Assembly: GCA_905221605.1 (NCBI GenBank)
Contig: CAJNDS010002131.1
Span: 62,001-126,000, forward strand
Direction of reading: 5' to 3'
DNA from: Symbiodinium natans
Taxonomy: Eukaryota > Sar > Dinophyceae > Suessiales > Symbiodiniaceae
DNA: 64,000 bases
Each line of letters begins with the position of its first letter. The stretch's first letter is position 1. Both the position numbers and the translations under genes were made by a program. Shown piece by piece: positions 19,727-31,537 of this stretch. A model generated the notes under the pieces. It saw only the letters and a program-made list of their open reading frames with translations. It was not told the origin of the DNA and searched no databases.

Positions 19727-20884
19727 GGTTTTGGGTTTTGGGCTTTGGGGTGCGGTCAAGCGAAGAATTCTGCCAAGGTCGCGGCAGGCCGTCATTGCAT
19801 TGGTCGCGCAGGTCGGGTCGGGCCTGCCAAGCAGCATGTTCAACTAAGGCTTTTAGGGTTTAGGGTTTAGGGTTTAGGGTCCCCTATAAGTGCTTTAGGA
19901 GTTTGGCCAAAGAGCCAAGTCCACCACCCAGGAAGTGCTAACGGCCACCGCCAAAACCTTCTGCTACACGATACCACTTCATTCACCTCGGGGCAGTTTT
20001 CTGTGGTTGCACGCCGTGCGTTCTCTCTGCCCCCCTTCTGGTATCCCCTCCCCCCAATTGCAGCCCCAATACCTACACTCTAAATCTGAATAAACCCGAA
20101 ACCCGAGTGCCACAGCCCTATAAGCCTGCATTGAAACCTAGACCCTGTAAAACCCTAAATCCTAAAACTCTGAATCCGCAAACTTATGAACCCTAAAACA
20201 CACAAAACCCAACCTCGACCCAGAAACCCTCAACCCTCGCTCCGGGTTCTCGACCCGCCCCCCCCCCCCCCCCCCAGCCCCTACACCATCCTAAAGCCCT
20301 AAACCGCAAACCCTAAACCCTAAACCCTGAACCCCTGGCCCCAAAGAACCCCCCTCCCTGCCTCCATTTTCCAGCGGCTGCCTGGCCCAGGATCCCAAGC
20401 CAAATAATCAGCTGCAATCCGCTAACTCCCCGAAACCTATAAACTTTTTGGGGGCTTCCGAAATAAGGGGGGTCCTTCGTATAAGAGAATGCTACTATTT
20501 CGGGGACTAGGGGTCCCATATGCTGGGAAGCCCCCTTATAACTCTACTAGTGCGCCCTGTTCAGCTCCACCAGCCTTCAAAGCCTCGGTGTTGGACCAGA
20601 CTGCGCTTAGGGTGCAGATAAACCACAGAAGCTCAGAAGCTCCGGGCATTCGCTTGGGTTTTGAGATTTCTTGGAGATTTCTTGGAAATTTCTTGGGGTT
20701 TGAGGGGTCAGGTAGGGGTAGAGGGTGGGGACTCGAAGTTTTTTGCCCGAAAACGACCTTGAGCCTCTGGCTCTAAATCGGGAAATTGCAGGGTTTCAGG
20801 GCTGCTGGTGCCCTGGCACCTGAACCCACGAGACCCAGACCGCCAGCCCTACGAAATGCTAAAAGGGAACCCTGGTGTCGGTCC

Positions 20885-20948
20885 GGTTTAGGGTTTAGAA
20901 GGTTTAGGGTTTAGGGTTGTTTAGGGTTTAGGGTTTAGGGTTCAGGGA
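20885..20948 (+). repeat. Interstitial TTTAGGG array, broken
   Basis: Seven to eight units with short insertions between them. Confidence 0.85.
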
Positions 20949-21370
20949 AAGGGTTGCACTTTCCCGAAAGTCTCAACGCCGCCTCTGCCAGGTACATCTC
21001 CACAATGCAGAGTGCCTGCTGCCACCTCCGGGCGGCCTGGCACACTTTAAGATTTCGGACGTGCGGACCCTAAACCCTCAACCCTAAACAATATTTGGGA
21101 ACAATCGTAGACCTAAAAAACCAGGAATCATATACTTCGTAGAACACCGACTCTGAGGCCAGTTGAATTTCCCAAGCCAGACCCACCAAAACGCAGAGTC
21201 ATCATATCCCTCAAGGCACGACGTGTTCAGCGTTGAGCGCGACACACTCGCGACCGGTCCTCAACAACACGCTCTTGGGATCAGGTTTAGGCGTTTGGGA
21301 TAGAAGCCGGGGTGTAGAACCCTCAAGGAAGCCCCTCCGAACAGCGAGAAGGTGAGCTTAGCATTCAAGA

Positions 21371-21476
21371 AGCCTAAACCCTAAACCCTAAACCCTAAAC
21401 CTTAAACCCTAAACCCTAAGCCCTAAACCCTAAACCCTAAACCCTAAACCCTGAACCCTGAACCCTAAACCCTAAA
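21371..21476 (-). repeat. Interstitial CCCTAAA array
   Basis: About 15 units with CCTTAAA, CCCTAAG and CCCTGAA variants. Confidence 0.93.
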
Positions 21477-21590
21477 GGCCCAGCACAGGTCATCGCCTGC
21501 AGCCCCGAGAGTGCCGCGTTGTAGACCTCACCGAATCGCGGGTGCGATGACGCGCTACCAACACCCCTGCCAGCATAACCCCAATCTGCC

Positions 21591-21808
21591 AAACCCTAAA
21601 CCCTGAACCCTAATCCCTAAACCCTAAACGCCGTAAACCCTAAAGGCCCTAAACCCTAAAGGCCCTAAACCCTAAAGGCCCTAAACCCTAAAGGCCCTAA
21701 ACCCCAAAGGCCCTAAACCCTAAAGGCCCTAAACCCTAATGGCCCTAAACCCTATACCCTAAACCCTAAACCCTAAACCCTAAACCCTAAACCCTAAACC
21801 CTAAACCT
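21591..21808 (-). repeat. Composite telomere array with GGCC-interrupted units
   Basis: The middle part (about 21,640-21,750) repeats GGCCCTAAACCCTAAA about seven times: two telomere units fused to GG. It is flanked on both sides by ordinary CCCTAAA units. This is a higher-order unit made from telomere sequence. Confidence 0.93.
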
Positions 21809-21902
21809 GGCCGGGGTGCTGCTGCGAGCTCCGTCTCAGGAGCTTCCATCGCCAACTGTCGGAGCAGGGCCGGGACCTCCCCCAGGCGGCTCGCAGAATG
21901 AA

Positions 21903-21990
21903 GGGTTTAGGGTTTAGGGTTTAGGGTTTGGGGTTTAGGGTTTAGGGTTTAGAGTTTAGGGTTTGGGGTTTAGGGTTTAGGGTTTAGGGC
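21903..21990 (+). repeat. Interstitial TTTAGGG array
   Basis: About twelve units including TTTGGGG and TTTAGAG variants. It faces the opposite-strand array ending at 21,808. Confidence 0.92.
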
Positions 21991-22822
21991 GGTTTGGGGG
22001 CTCTGAGGCTCGAGGAGTTTAGTGCAGCTTCAGGCTGATGCCTGTGCGCACAGGTTTACGGACCCCGGAAATCAGTTCGAAGGCACTTGGATTTTTCCAA
22101 GATTGGGAACCTTAACATCGAGCCCCAAAGAAATCCGAGGATCTCCCGAACCCTCCGGGAAGACTACTTTCCATTGCGGGCCGACATTTAAAGCAAACTA
22201 TTTGGGGGCCCCAAGATTTTGGAATTGCTGAAGGCTACAGGAATAATGGAAGACCGCCGGCCTGCGAGGACGAGAAGCACAGAGATTATGAATTGCTTAA
22301 GATACGACGTGCTCTGGGATTTTTCGGAATTGGAGACTGCAGCAGAAAACCGCGATTCCCTACTACTTTTCATCTAGGACCATTGCCGAAATCATTCGCT
22401 CCTGACCTACCCCGTACCGGGCCGCAGTTCAGGCCAGAATTTGGGATTCATAAAACCCCCTCAAATGATGGAAAGCCCGGCGGGCCCACCATGACGAGGA
22501 AAAAACATAAGCCTTCCAAAAAGAGGGAGCGGAAAAGGACACAAGAGGACAGCCCCCTTTCCGCGCACCTCCCCCACCTCCCCCACCTCCCCCACCTCCC
22601 CCTCCTCCCAGCCCAGCCCAGGAAATAATAGACCCCTTACCATGATTCCCAGGGGGAGCCGGCCCTATTCATCAGAAGCACGGATTAGTAGGATCCCCTT
22701 GTCATACGGACCCCCAATAAGGTCCGAATATCGTAAACCCCCATGTCGGCTCCGCGTATCCACTCACATGGCGCACGCAGCTCGCCGCAGTCGGTGCAAG
22801 GATTGTCCGCGTGCGGGCTTTT

Positions 22823-22879
22823 GGGTTAAGGGTTAAGGGTTAAGGGTTAAGGGTTAAGGGTTTAGGGTTTAGGGTTTAG
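22823..22879 (+). repeat. GGGTTAA variant block leading into TTTAGGG
   Basis: Five GGGTTAA units, then three TTTAGGG units. Confidence 0.92.
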
Positions 22880-23139
22880 GACTTACATGCCCAAAACTTA
22901 CTTCTCCAATAACCAAGGGAAAAAAGGGTTAAACTTTATATTACTCTTACGAAATGAGGACGCCCAAGAAGTTTAAAGTTCAACTACTGGCTAAGTAAGA
23001 AGAAGTCTGCATGAAAAGCAGGACGATGATCATACCGTCAACGGGCGCCGTTTCGAGTGCTTGTGCAACTTTCAGTGGCGTCCACACTTGAAGTCCACAG
23101 AGCAGACTTCGGGAAAGAGCTCAAGTGCCCTCCCAAGTC

Positions 23140-23194
23140 CAGGGTTTAGGGTTTAGGGTTCAGGGTTTAGGGTTTAGGGTTTAGGGTTTAGGGT
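23140..23194 (+). repeat. Interstitial TTTAGGG array
   Basis: Seven to eight units with one TTCAGGG. Confidence 0.92.
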
Positions 23195-23364
23195 ATCGCC
23201 GTGTATACGCCCCAAACCCTCCAAGCCCTTACAGAGCCTGCTCTGGTGCTCCTTGCCCAAGCAGCCGCGCCGCCGCGGCGCGCGTGGCGACGCTGGGCTC
23301 CAGACGCAGCATCTCCATCCCTGGGCACCCGGAGTTCTCAGGCGCTTTCTCTTCCTGGAACCCG

Positions 23365-23425
23365 GGTTTAGGGTTTAGGGTTTAGGGTTTAGGGTTTAGG
23401 GTTTAGGGTTTAGGGTTTAGGGTTC
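23365..23425 (+). repeat. Interstitial TTTAGGG array
   Basis: Eight perfect units. Confidence 0.94.
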
Positions 23426-23871
23426 AAAAAATGACCATGTCATGTTGTTCCCTTTCAAAGTAACCAGTCCAGCTCAGACTGCGATCCGAAATGGTCTGGG
23501 TTTGTGGGGGCGGCTGTCAAGGGAGTGGGTGGGGTGAAAGGGAAGGCGCTCGGCCTAGAGTCAGACCTTGACAGCCAACCGCACAGTTCAGTGCAGAGTA
23601 TCTGAACCCGACACCCAGCTTTATTAAGGTAAGGGACTAGGATAGGCTATCAGGCCTCATAATCCCCATAATCAACCCTATAAGGGGCCTTTTTAAGGGG
23701 TTCTAGGGTATGATCGCCCGACCTGGGATGAGGGGCCACGACACGCGCTTCGTGGTGTTCTTGGGCTTCGTGGCTCCATGGGGTTCAGCAAACCGAGGCC
23801 CCGGACCATGGAGTAGATGCACACCTTGCTGCCACCTCTTCGAGAAGCAGCGCATCCTGAGAGGAGAAAAA

Positions 23872-23951
23872 CCAGGATGGGCCATGAGACCCTATAACCC
23901 TCAAAGAAAGGCCCTGTATAGGGGATTATAGGGCCTGATGGCCCATCCTGG
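23872..23951. repeat. Foldback element with CCAGGATGGGCCAT arms
   Basis: The left arm CCAGGATGGGCCATGAGACC pairs with a right arm ending GATGGCCCATCCTGG. Inner arms CCTATAACCC and GGGATTATAGG also pair. Total 80 bp with a short loop. It is the tidiest hairpin of this kind in the window. Confidence 0.8.
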
Positions 23952-24236
23952 AAAGGAGACAAAATTATCATTACTGAGCCTGAAGCACGCACGACCAATA
24001 CAATCAAGCGATGTACGTGCCACACCCTGAAAGCCGCTAGGAGTCGAGGTTTAGAGCCTCGAGTTTTAGGCTCCTTGGCTTACAACCTCAGATGAAAGAT
24101 AGGACAGGCAGGCCGTTCTGGTTTAGCCCAGCACATCTACATCTGAGGTGCAGGCAGAGTGTTGTCCATCATGACATCCTCCTGAATGCCGGCGTCCTGG
24201 GCCTAACACACGGCTGGTTGGATCCAACAGATGGTG

Positions 24237-24393
24237 TAGGGTTTAGGGTTTAGGGTTTAGGGTTTAGGGTTTAGGGTTTAGGGTTTAGGGTTTAGGGTTT
24301 AGGGTTTAGGGTTTAGGGTTTAGGGTTTAGGGTTTAGGGTTTAGGGTTTAGGGTGTAGGGCTTAGGGTTTAGGGTTTAGGGTTGAAGGTTTAG
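24237..24393 (+). repeat. Long interstitial TTTAGGG array
   Basis: About 22 units, mostly perfect, degrading at the right edge. Confidence 0.96.
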
Positions 24394-24530
24394 GGCTCCA
24401 CGGAAGTTGGATATTGCTGGCAGTATGCGGACATGCTTGTGCCACAGGGGATGGCAGTGCTTCACAAGCTTGTCGCGCCCTTTTTTGGGGAGCCCGCGCC
24501 CTTTGCTGGCGACCCCCTCGCGGGACGTAT

Positions 24531-24594
24531 AGCCCTAAACCCTAAACCCAAAACCCTAAACCCTAAACCCTAAATCCTAAACCCTAAACCCTAA
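24531..24594 (-). repeat. Interstitial CCCTAAA array
   Basis: About nine units with one CCCAAAA and one TCCTAAA variant. Confidence 0.92.
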
Positions 24595-24757
24595 AGCTCG
24601 GCACCTTCCCAAGTATCAGTGGTGCGAGCCTGAGTTTGCTTCAGGGTTGAGTCAATGAGGCGGGCTTCGAGAGATCTGTACGTTTGGAAGACCAGAGAGT
24701 TCCAATCTGAAGGTCTGATTCTCGGCCGCTCCTTTCGGCTGCCGCCAACGCAAAAAA

Positions 24758-25144
24758 CAACACAGACACAGACACAGACACAGACAGAGACACAGACAGA
24801 GACGCAGACACAGACACAGACACAGACACAGACAGAGACACAGACACAGACAGAGACACAGACACAGACACAGACACAGACAGAGACACAGACACACACA
24901 GAGACACAGACACAGACACAGACAGAGACAGAGACACAGACAGAGACACAGACAGAGACACAGACAGAGACACAGACAGAGACACAGACAGAGACACAGA
25001 CAGACACACACAGAGACACACAGAGACACACAGAGACACACAGAGACACACAGAGACACACAGAGACACACAGAGACACACAGAGACACACGCAGACACA
25101 CGCAGACACACGCACACACACACACACACATCCACACACACACA

Positions 25145-25178
<34 letters not shown>
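24758..25178. repeat. CAGA/CACA microsatellite with higher-order structure
   Basis: About 420 bp grading from (ACACAG)n through ACAGAGACAC units to a block of eight ACACAGAG units and then pure (CA)n. All long frames over it, in every phase, are simple repeat peptides and not genes. Confidence 0.96.
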
Positions 25179-25179
<1 letters not shown>

Positions 25180-25579
25180 CTCTACTATAGGGGTCGGAAG
25201 AATTACAAATAATATTCCCTTATGGACCCTTATATAATTGTACTAGAACATACTAGAATAACCCCCCCAAAACCCTATTCTAGTTTTTTAGGCCCCTACA
25301 TTGCGCAGGTCGGACTCACGCATCTTCTGGAGCCGGGGTGGAAGCCCTAAAGCCCTGAAGCCGGACCCGAGCGACCTGAAACGTTGAACGCCAAACCCTC
25401 GAGGGTTTAGGGTTTAGGGTTTAGGTTTAGGGTTTAGTTTTGCAGGTCAAGGGTCTTGCTTCAGAGGACCTATCTCAGAAACCTTGAATAAGGGCTTCTC
25501 CCTGCAGATCATCGCACTAGCATCCCCACCCTGAAACCTGAACCCTTTCCCCGAAACCCTCCACCCTACACCCTACACC

Positions 25580-25651
25580 GTAAACCGTAAACCCTAAACC
25601 CTAAACCCTAAACCCTAAACCCTAAACCCTAAACCCTAAACCCTAAACCCC
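25580..25651 (-). repeat. Interstitial CCCTAAA array
   Basis: Ten units, preceded by CCCTACA and CCGTAAA variants. Confidence 0.93.
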
Positions 25652-26051
25652 ACACGAGACTCTAAACACCCTGGAGTCGACGTCCGCGCCTGAAAACCCC
25701 CTGCCCCTCCCAGCCTCCGCCAGGAGAGCAACTCCAAAGCGCCAAGGACGCGCATCTGTGGCCCCAGCCGCCTCTCGCCGTTAAGGGTTTAGGGTTCAGG
25801 GTTCAGGGTTTAGGGTTTAGGGTTAGCGCCTGAGAACAATATATGTGAAGCAGCGTAAGGGCGGTGGCGGGCACGAAATCCCTTTTTGGATTGGCAAGCA
25901 AAACGCTCAGGAAGCAGAGCATGCATGCATGAGACAAGCCAGTGCATTCCAAAAAAAGGCAACAAGCAAGCAAGCAAGCACAAAAACACATTTGAAACAT
26001 CAAGCCCTAAACCCAAAAGCCACAACCCTGAACCTTTGGTTAGCAAACAAT

Positions 26052-26157
26052 TTGGGATGTTGCCCCCTCATGCTAACAGCCCTTAATAGGGATTATAGTA
26101 CCCCCCCTACTATAATCCCTATTAAGGGCTGTTTTTGTATAAGGGGGAACATCCCAA
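26052..26157. repeat. Foldback (MITE-like) element, GGGATGTTCCCCC family copy 1
   Basis: Arms TTGGGATGTTGCCCCCTCAT and its complement at the right end (GGGGGAACATCCCAA), plus perfectly paired inner arms CAGCCCTTAATAGGGATTAT. About 105 bp, almost a continuous hairpin. Related copies at 38,124 and 43,222. Confidence 0.85.
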
Positions 26158-26174
26158 GAAGCAATACTTAAGTT

Positions 26175-26313
26175 GAGGGTTTAGGGTTTAGGGTTTAGGG
26201 TTTAGGGTTTAGGGTTTAGGGTTTAGGGTTTAGGGTTTAGGGTTTAGGGTTTAGGGTTTAGGGTTTAGGGTTTAGGGTTTAGGGTTTAGGGTTTAGGGTT
26301 TAGGGTTTAGGGT

Positions 26314-26366
<53 letters not shown>

Positions 26367-26389
26367 GGTTTAGGGTTTAGGGTTTAGGG
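26175..26389 (+). repeat. Longest interstitial TTTAGGG array, with an internal TTGAGGG block
   Basis: About 31 units. The first 19 or so are perfect TTTAGGG, then eight consecutive TTGAGGG units (about 26,312-26,370), then TTTAGGG again. A homogeneous variant block points to local unit amplification. Confidence 0.96.
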
Positions 26390-26507
26390 CTATGGTGCTG
26401 CTGCTTCGGGCTGCCGAAGGTGGCCTCCAGCCGGGCCACGCCTTCAGCGCACGCGCTGAGGCATCCTCGGCTCAAGGGGGCACTTAAGGGAGTTCGGGGG
26501 TCCGGGT

Positions 26508-26609
26508 TGAGGGTTTAGGGTTTAGGGTTTAGGGCTTAGGGTTTAGGGTTTAGGGTTTAGGGTTTAGGGTTTAGGGTTTAGGGCTTAGGGTTTAGGGTTT
26601 AGGGTTTAT
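26508..26609 (+). repeat. Interstitial TTTAGGG array
   Basis: About 14 units with two CTTAGGG variants. Confidence 0.94.
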
Positions 26610-27909
26610 CGGCCTGAGGGTGCCAGGAGGCTTCGCAGAACAAGAGAAAAGTTGGTCATGAGACATTCTCCCGTAGTCTAGTATACTCTGCCCGGAGCCA
26701 ACACGCAAGAATGCCATCAGGCAGAAGCTCCCTGCAAAAGGTGCGCCTGTCCTACAAAAAAAACCAACATGCTTGGCAAATCTACCGATCCTGCCAACTC
26801 ATGTATTCCTGGAGATAGTACTTGTCATCTAAATCGACAAAGACTCGTGCTGCGCAAGCATCATGGATGCACAACTCAAGTTTTCAAAGGGTCACGACCG
26901 TTTGGTGGTATTGGGCTAGCTGTACATATACTGAAGTCCTAGAGCAAACCCCATAAGCCATAAAACCAAAGCCACTACCCAAGGTACAACGATGATCACG
27001 CTCAAGCGACGGGTGTAGGAGAACAATGTTCTCTGCAGCTGACGGCGCGCCATGTCCTGACAAGTGCAGGCACCCAAACAGCCGCTTAAGCCCCTGAAGG
27101 CCCTGAGACCCTCACTTACTCCAACCTCAGCATAAACGAACTCCCCACACAAACATCCCAAGCACCGCATACTACACCGACGACGACGACGACGACAACT
27201 ACTACCCAGTCTGACAAGCACACCCCTCCCGGACCTCTAGGACATCCAGGGCTGACCGCCAGGCATGGCGTAAACATCCGATGACCTGGGTCTAGGGTTC
27301 AGGGCTTGAGGGCTTGGTGCCAACGAGGGACAACCCTTCATGTTGCGGGACCCCAAGGCGGGTGGGTATTTCTCTGTCACTTGATGCGCTGCTTGACTGG
27401 TGAATGCTTGGACGTAAGCATCCGATGACCTGGGTCGAGGGTTCAGGGCTTGAGGAGTTTGGGGCATTCGGTGTTTTCCACGGCTTCCAATGCCACCAAG
27501 TTCATGCACACCATGTATATGGAGGCCATGAGCCGTCCGCATTGGGGTTTCGGGCGTAGGGCTATAGTGCTCATCTTTCAGACACGAGGCCCCAAACCCT
27601 GTAAATCCAGACTCACCTGAAGGCCCAGATCAGAGGGTGTCTAGGGTTTAGGGTTTTAGGGTGGTTTAGGGTTTTACGGTTTAGGGTTTCAGGCTTTAGG
27701 GTTTGAGGATTTTGGGGTTTGAGGGTGCTGGTTTGGTACTCGTCCAGTCTAAGCGCTGTGTCCACCAAAGCTGGCGTCACTGGCGGGCCCCTGATTGTTG
27801 TCACATGGGGCATCCGGCTTTCGGGTATCAATGTCGCATAATGTCGCGCCTCCTTCAAGGCGATACGAGGGCACGCTAGAAAGAAACAAGTTCATGTTTT
27901 GAGGGTGAG

Positions 27910-28017
27910 CCCAAAGAGCCCAATATCCCTTGATTGGGAATATTGCTTAGTTTATATAGGGATCCTTAGTATGGTTTCAGGTGTATTCCTTAATTGAGGG
28001 GTATTGGGCCCTTTGGG
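27910..28017. repeat. Foldback element with CCCAAAGAGCCCAATA arms
   Basis: The left arm CCCAAAGAGCCCAATATCCC pairs imperfectly with a right arm ending GGTATTGGGCCCTTTGGG. About 108 bp, non-coding. Confidence 0.72.
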
Positions 28018-28293
28018 AGTGTATGGGCCCTCAGCTGCCTTTGCGATGCCCCCTGCCCCCACCTCCCGAAAAGCAACTAGTCCGGGCGGGCTGAAAAAGG
28101 GTGGTCACGTTGTTGAATCCCTTTCATTTCTGGGGTGCCCAGGGTCTGCTGCAAAGGCTCCTAAACACTCAGAAGCTTGTCCCTAAGATTCGCCAAGGCT
28201 GTCAGTCCAGAGAATAGGCTGGACTGGGTGCTTCTTGATCTTCCTGTCAAGGGAGGTTCAGAGCCCGCGTCCCCCACAGCTTCAGAGTAACGG

Positions 28294-28358
28294 TAACCCT
28301 AAACCCTAAACCCTAAACCCTAAACCCTAAACCCTAAACCCTAAACCCTAAACCCTAA
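28294..28358 (-). repeat. Interstitial CCCTAAA array
   Basis: Nine perfect units. Confidence 0.94.
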
Positions 28359-28816
28359 GTCTTCTAGCCAAAAACCCTGTCAGAATCCTTTCTTACCCCG
28401 GGGACAGCATCAGAGCGGCATGCCCTACATTCAAGTTCTTGGTGGGCGCCGCAAAGCCCCCTTAACGCTCTAGAGCGCCCTTAAAGCGGCAACTCCTTGA
28501 AACCAGCCAACACACCTGAACCCCTGTAGAAGCAAATCTCGAAACCCGGCCCCTAACTAAACCCTAAACCCTAAACCCTCAACCCTTAAACTCGAAAGAG
28601 CACCTCAAAGAGAAAGCCCTAAAGCCGAACACCCTCAAAGCCCCAAAAACATCTGCATCTGGCCCACACCTACAATCCTACATCTTGCCTCTCCCGGGCA
28701 CGCTCTAACAGTTCCAGCGCCCATTCCCACGCCTGCGAGCGCTTCATGCGAGGACTCATCGTGCTTCGAGGAGGGCTGAATAGGGTTTTAGGATCACCTT
28801 GCCCCGGGACTGAAGG

Positions 28817-28851
28817 ACCCTAAACCCTAAACCCTAAACCCTAAACCCTAA
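28817..28851 (-). repeat. Short interstitial CCCTAAA array
   Basis: Five units. Confidence 0.9.
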
Positions 28852-28967
28852 GAATAAGTAGCTTGCCTGCTCACCGCAGACCTCGATCGCCTCTCGCAGG
28901 AGGGCACCGTTGGGAGCTCTACCATTTTGCCAAACATCCTGAGCCGGCGCGGAGTGAGGGTATAGGG

Positions 28968-29018
28968 TTTAGGGTTTAGGGTTTAGGGTTTAGGGCTTAT
29001 AGGGTTTAGGGTTTAGGG
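28968..29018 (+). repeat. Interstitial TTTAGGG array, imperfect
   Basis: Six to seven units with a short interruption. Confidence 0.88.
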
Positions 29019-30139
29019 ATTCTACTTAAAGGTTCATTGCACTTACTAACCACATAGTAATTGAACTTATAACCCAATTACAACCATATTAGGGCAATTA
29101 AGGGGCTTATGTGTGTGTTACAAATACAGTTATAATTGGTGATCCAATACCACTCCGAGTAGGCTTCAGTGTCAGAGGGCCTGATTCATTGGTACGAGTA
29201 AGCTGGTTTGGGATGCAGGGTTTAGGGTTTAGAGTTTAGGGTTTAGGGTTGAGGGCTTGGGCTTGCAGAGGGCCGACCTCCACCGCCCTCACCGCCTCCG
29301 GCCAATTACCGGTGTGGGCTGCCTCCGCCACGTTCGCAGCTGCCTGCTTCAGAGGCACTGCACCATAGGGTTTAGGGTTTAGGGTTTAGGGTTTGATGCG
29401 TTCTCACATCCCTGTGAGCCCTGAAAGGGCGTGGGCAAGATAGGCCCAAAATCGAGTGAAGCTGCGAGCTTAGAGATTGCGCACGATGCTACGAGACTGC
29501 ACGTAAAGCCGCGAGAATGCCCACGCACCTGAGGGTGTAGGGTTCAGGGTTTAGGGTTTAGGGTTTAGGGTGCGTGACATCTCGTGACGCTCACTCGCCT
29601 TTTCACATACGTTGGTACCGCTGGAAGACAGGAGAGAAAAAATGTGGGAGTCAACAGGGGTGCGAGCGCCGTGAACAACATGGCGCGTTGCGACGCTGAT
29701 GGCCGGGAGGGGGGGGATCCTTCAACTACAACGATGGAACGATGCAGCGCGGCGCTGCGGAACGTGAAGGCACGCTGCGGCGCAGTGGACGCTGCTGTGC
29801 GATATTGTGAGTGCAGGGGCGGAAAGGGTCCACAAACCCGAGAAGGATATCCTATCAATGTGAACATGTCGTGCCTCCGGGATGTGTTGGGGGAGGAGCG
29901 GGGATCCTTGGACTAAAAGGCGCGAGTGCGCGCGTCGCGTCACGCCCATCCATATGCTGCGGAACTTCGAGGGGTTTGTCCCCACGTGGTTTGGGACCAA
30001 AAGGCGTTGCTGCCATGGGCTATTGTTATGGGGTCGTAGCCTGCGAAAACAAACGCTGAGCTGAACCTCTGAACAATTCTGGTTGTGGCGAAGGCCTTCG
30101 CCAAGCGAGCCCGCCGGGTGATAATCTCTGGTGCACCTG

Positions 30140-30286
30140 CTTGGAAGTTCATGGTACTTACTAACCAGCTATAACTGTAAATGATAACCCGCTTTTGAGC
30201 CCCTTAAGTGCCCGCAAAAGGTTACGATTGGGTTATTAAGTACAGTACCGTTTTATCTGGGTTAATTAGTACTATGAATCTCCAAG
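30140..30286. repeat. Foldback (MITE-like) element, TTCAT-GGTA family copy 2
   Basis: The left arm TTGGAAGTTCATGGTACTTA pairs with a right arm whose complement reads CTTGGAGATTCATAGTACTA. Related to the element at 14,488. A possible one-armed relative begins near 29,025 (GGTTCATTGCACTTACTAAC). Confidence 0.75.
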
Positions 30287-30771
30287 TAGCATTGCAAATT
30301 GGTCTGAGTCTCAGGATTTAAGGCTTGTCGGGCTTAGGGTTTACACGGGTTTACATAATTAGGGCCTTTAGGGTTTCGGACTCTCAGGACTTTCCCCGCC
30401 CTTCCTCCGCACCCAAGAAACTCAAGAAACCCAAACCCTGCAACTTCATGCCCTGAAATAAACCACCGAACCTCATAACTCCACCCTACTCCACCCTACA
30501 ACCCCAAAGCTCTGCATGTCAATGTCAAAGCTTCAAGTACATCATGGCTGTCTCAGAACCCTATAGTTACCCTGAAAGCTCCGAATCCTGGCTTGAAACT
30601 TGTAAGTTGTGTTGCCGAATCCTGATCCAACCCTCAGGGTTTATGGGGTTTGGGGTTTAGGGTGCGCAGGTTCCTAGACCCAAGAGGAAGCTAGAAATGA
30701 GCAGGGTGCCGTGTTTTGTTAGAGTTTCTTGTACTTGAACCTAAGCCCTAAAACAAGGGAATAAGGGCCAC

Positions 30772-30835
30772 CCTAAACCCTAAACCCTAAACCCTAAACC
30801 CTAAACCCTAAACCCTAAACCCTAAACCCTAAACC
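30772..30835 (-). repeat. Interstitial CCCTAAA array
   Basis: Nine perfect units. Confidence 0.94.
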
Positions 30836-31091
30836 CAGTTCTGGGTTTTAAAGTTTCGCAGCATCGGTGTTACCATTTCCGATGCATCAAGCACGGGAAG
30901 AGCGAACCACCCCCCCCCCACCCCAAACCACAAGAATGCAAACATGCACAAGCGACCCAAAAGGAGTTATTACTAGGCTTAAGTTGGGGATATGATCCCT
31001 TCCCCCTAATACTAAACCCCACCCGAATTTCAAACACCATGTTTCCTTCATCGAATGGATCCTTCCTCTACCCGCCGCCGTTGCCCCTATT

Positions 31092-31165
31092 TTTATTGAA
31101 AGTTAGTGTTTCGCCTAGGCGAAATGCATATTTTGGCAGCTGGAAAAACGAGCCTATTTTTGACG
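31092..31165 (+). repeat. 74-bp direct repeat, copy 1, with a 16-bp palindrome
   Basis: Identical over 74 bp to 31,308-31,381. It contains the perfect palindrome TTTCGCCTAGGCGAAA at 31,109-31,124. A 46-bp part recurs inverted at 31,538-31,583. Confidence 0.95.
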
Positions 31166-31307
31166 TCGTCGTTGCGAATCCTCGGGTTTTTGCAAAATCT
31201 TGGGGTCCAATTTTGGTTTCGGCTCGCAGAGCAATGCAGTGCGACTTTTGCTTTCTTGCATGTGCCGTCGGGAGGCAAGTGTCAAAGCTTTGCAACGGCT
31301 TTGCCGG

Positions 31308-31381
31308 TTTATTGAAAGTTAGTGTTTCGCCTAGGCGAAATGCATATTTTGGCAGCTGGAAAAACGAGCCTATTTTTGACG
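31308..31381 (+). repeat. 74-bp direct repeat, copy 2
   Basis: Perfect match to copy 1, starting 216 bp downstream of it. Contains the same 16-bp palindrome. Confidence 0.95.
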
Positions 31382-31537
31382 CGGCGGCACGTTGATCGGT
31401 CAGACGAGCAACGGTGGCCATCATATGCAACGCCGTCCAGTCTCCAGAAAAGCGATTCCACACCAAGCGCCCGCTCCCCATTCCGGGTCGCCCTGTCTCC
31501 TGGCTGTCACCCTGCTCGCCGTCGACGACATAGTCCA

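Noticed and set aside
24591-25212. Long frames of 173-194 codons in several phases
   Set aside because: They are translations of a CAGA/CA microsatellite.
26440-26480. Possible relic of a dinoflagellate spliced leader (GGCTCAAG)
   Set aside because: Only the last eight bases match the known leader end, which is expected by chance in this amount of sequence.
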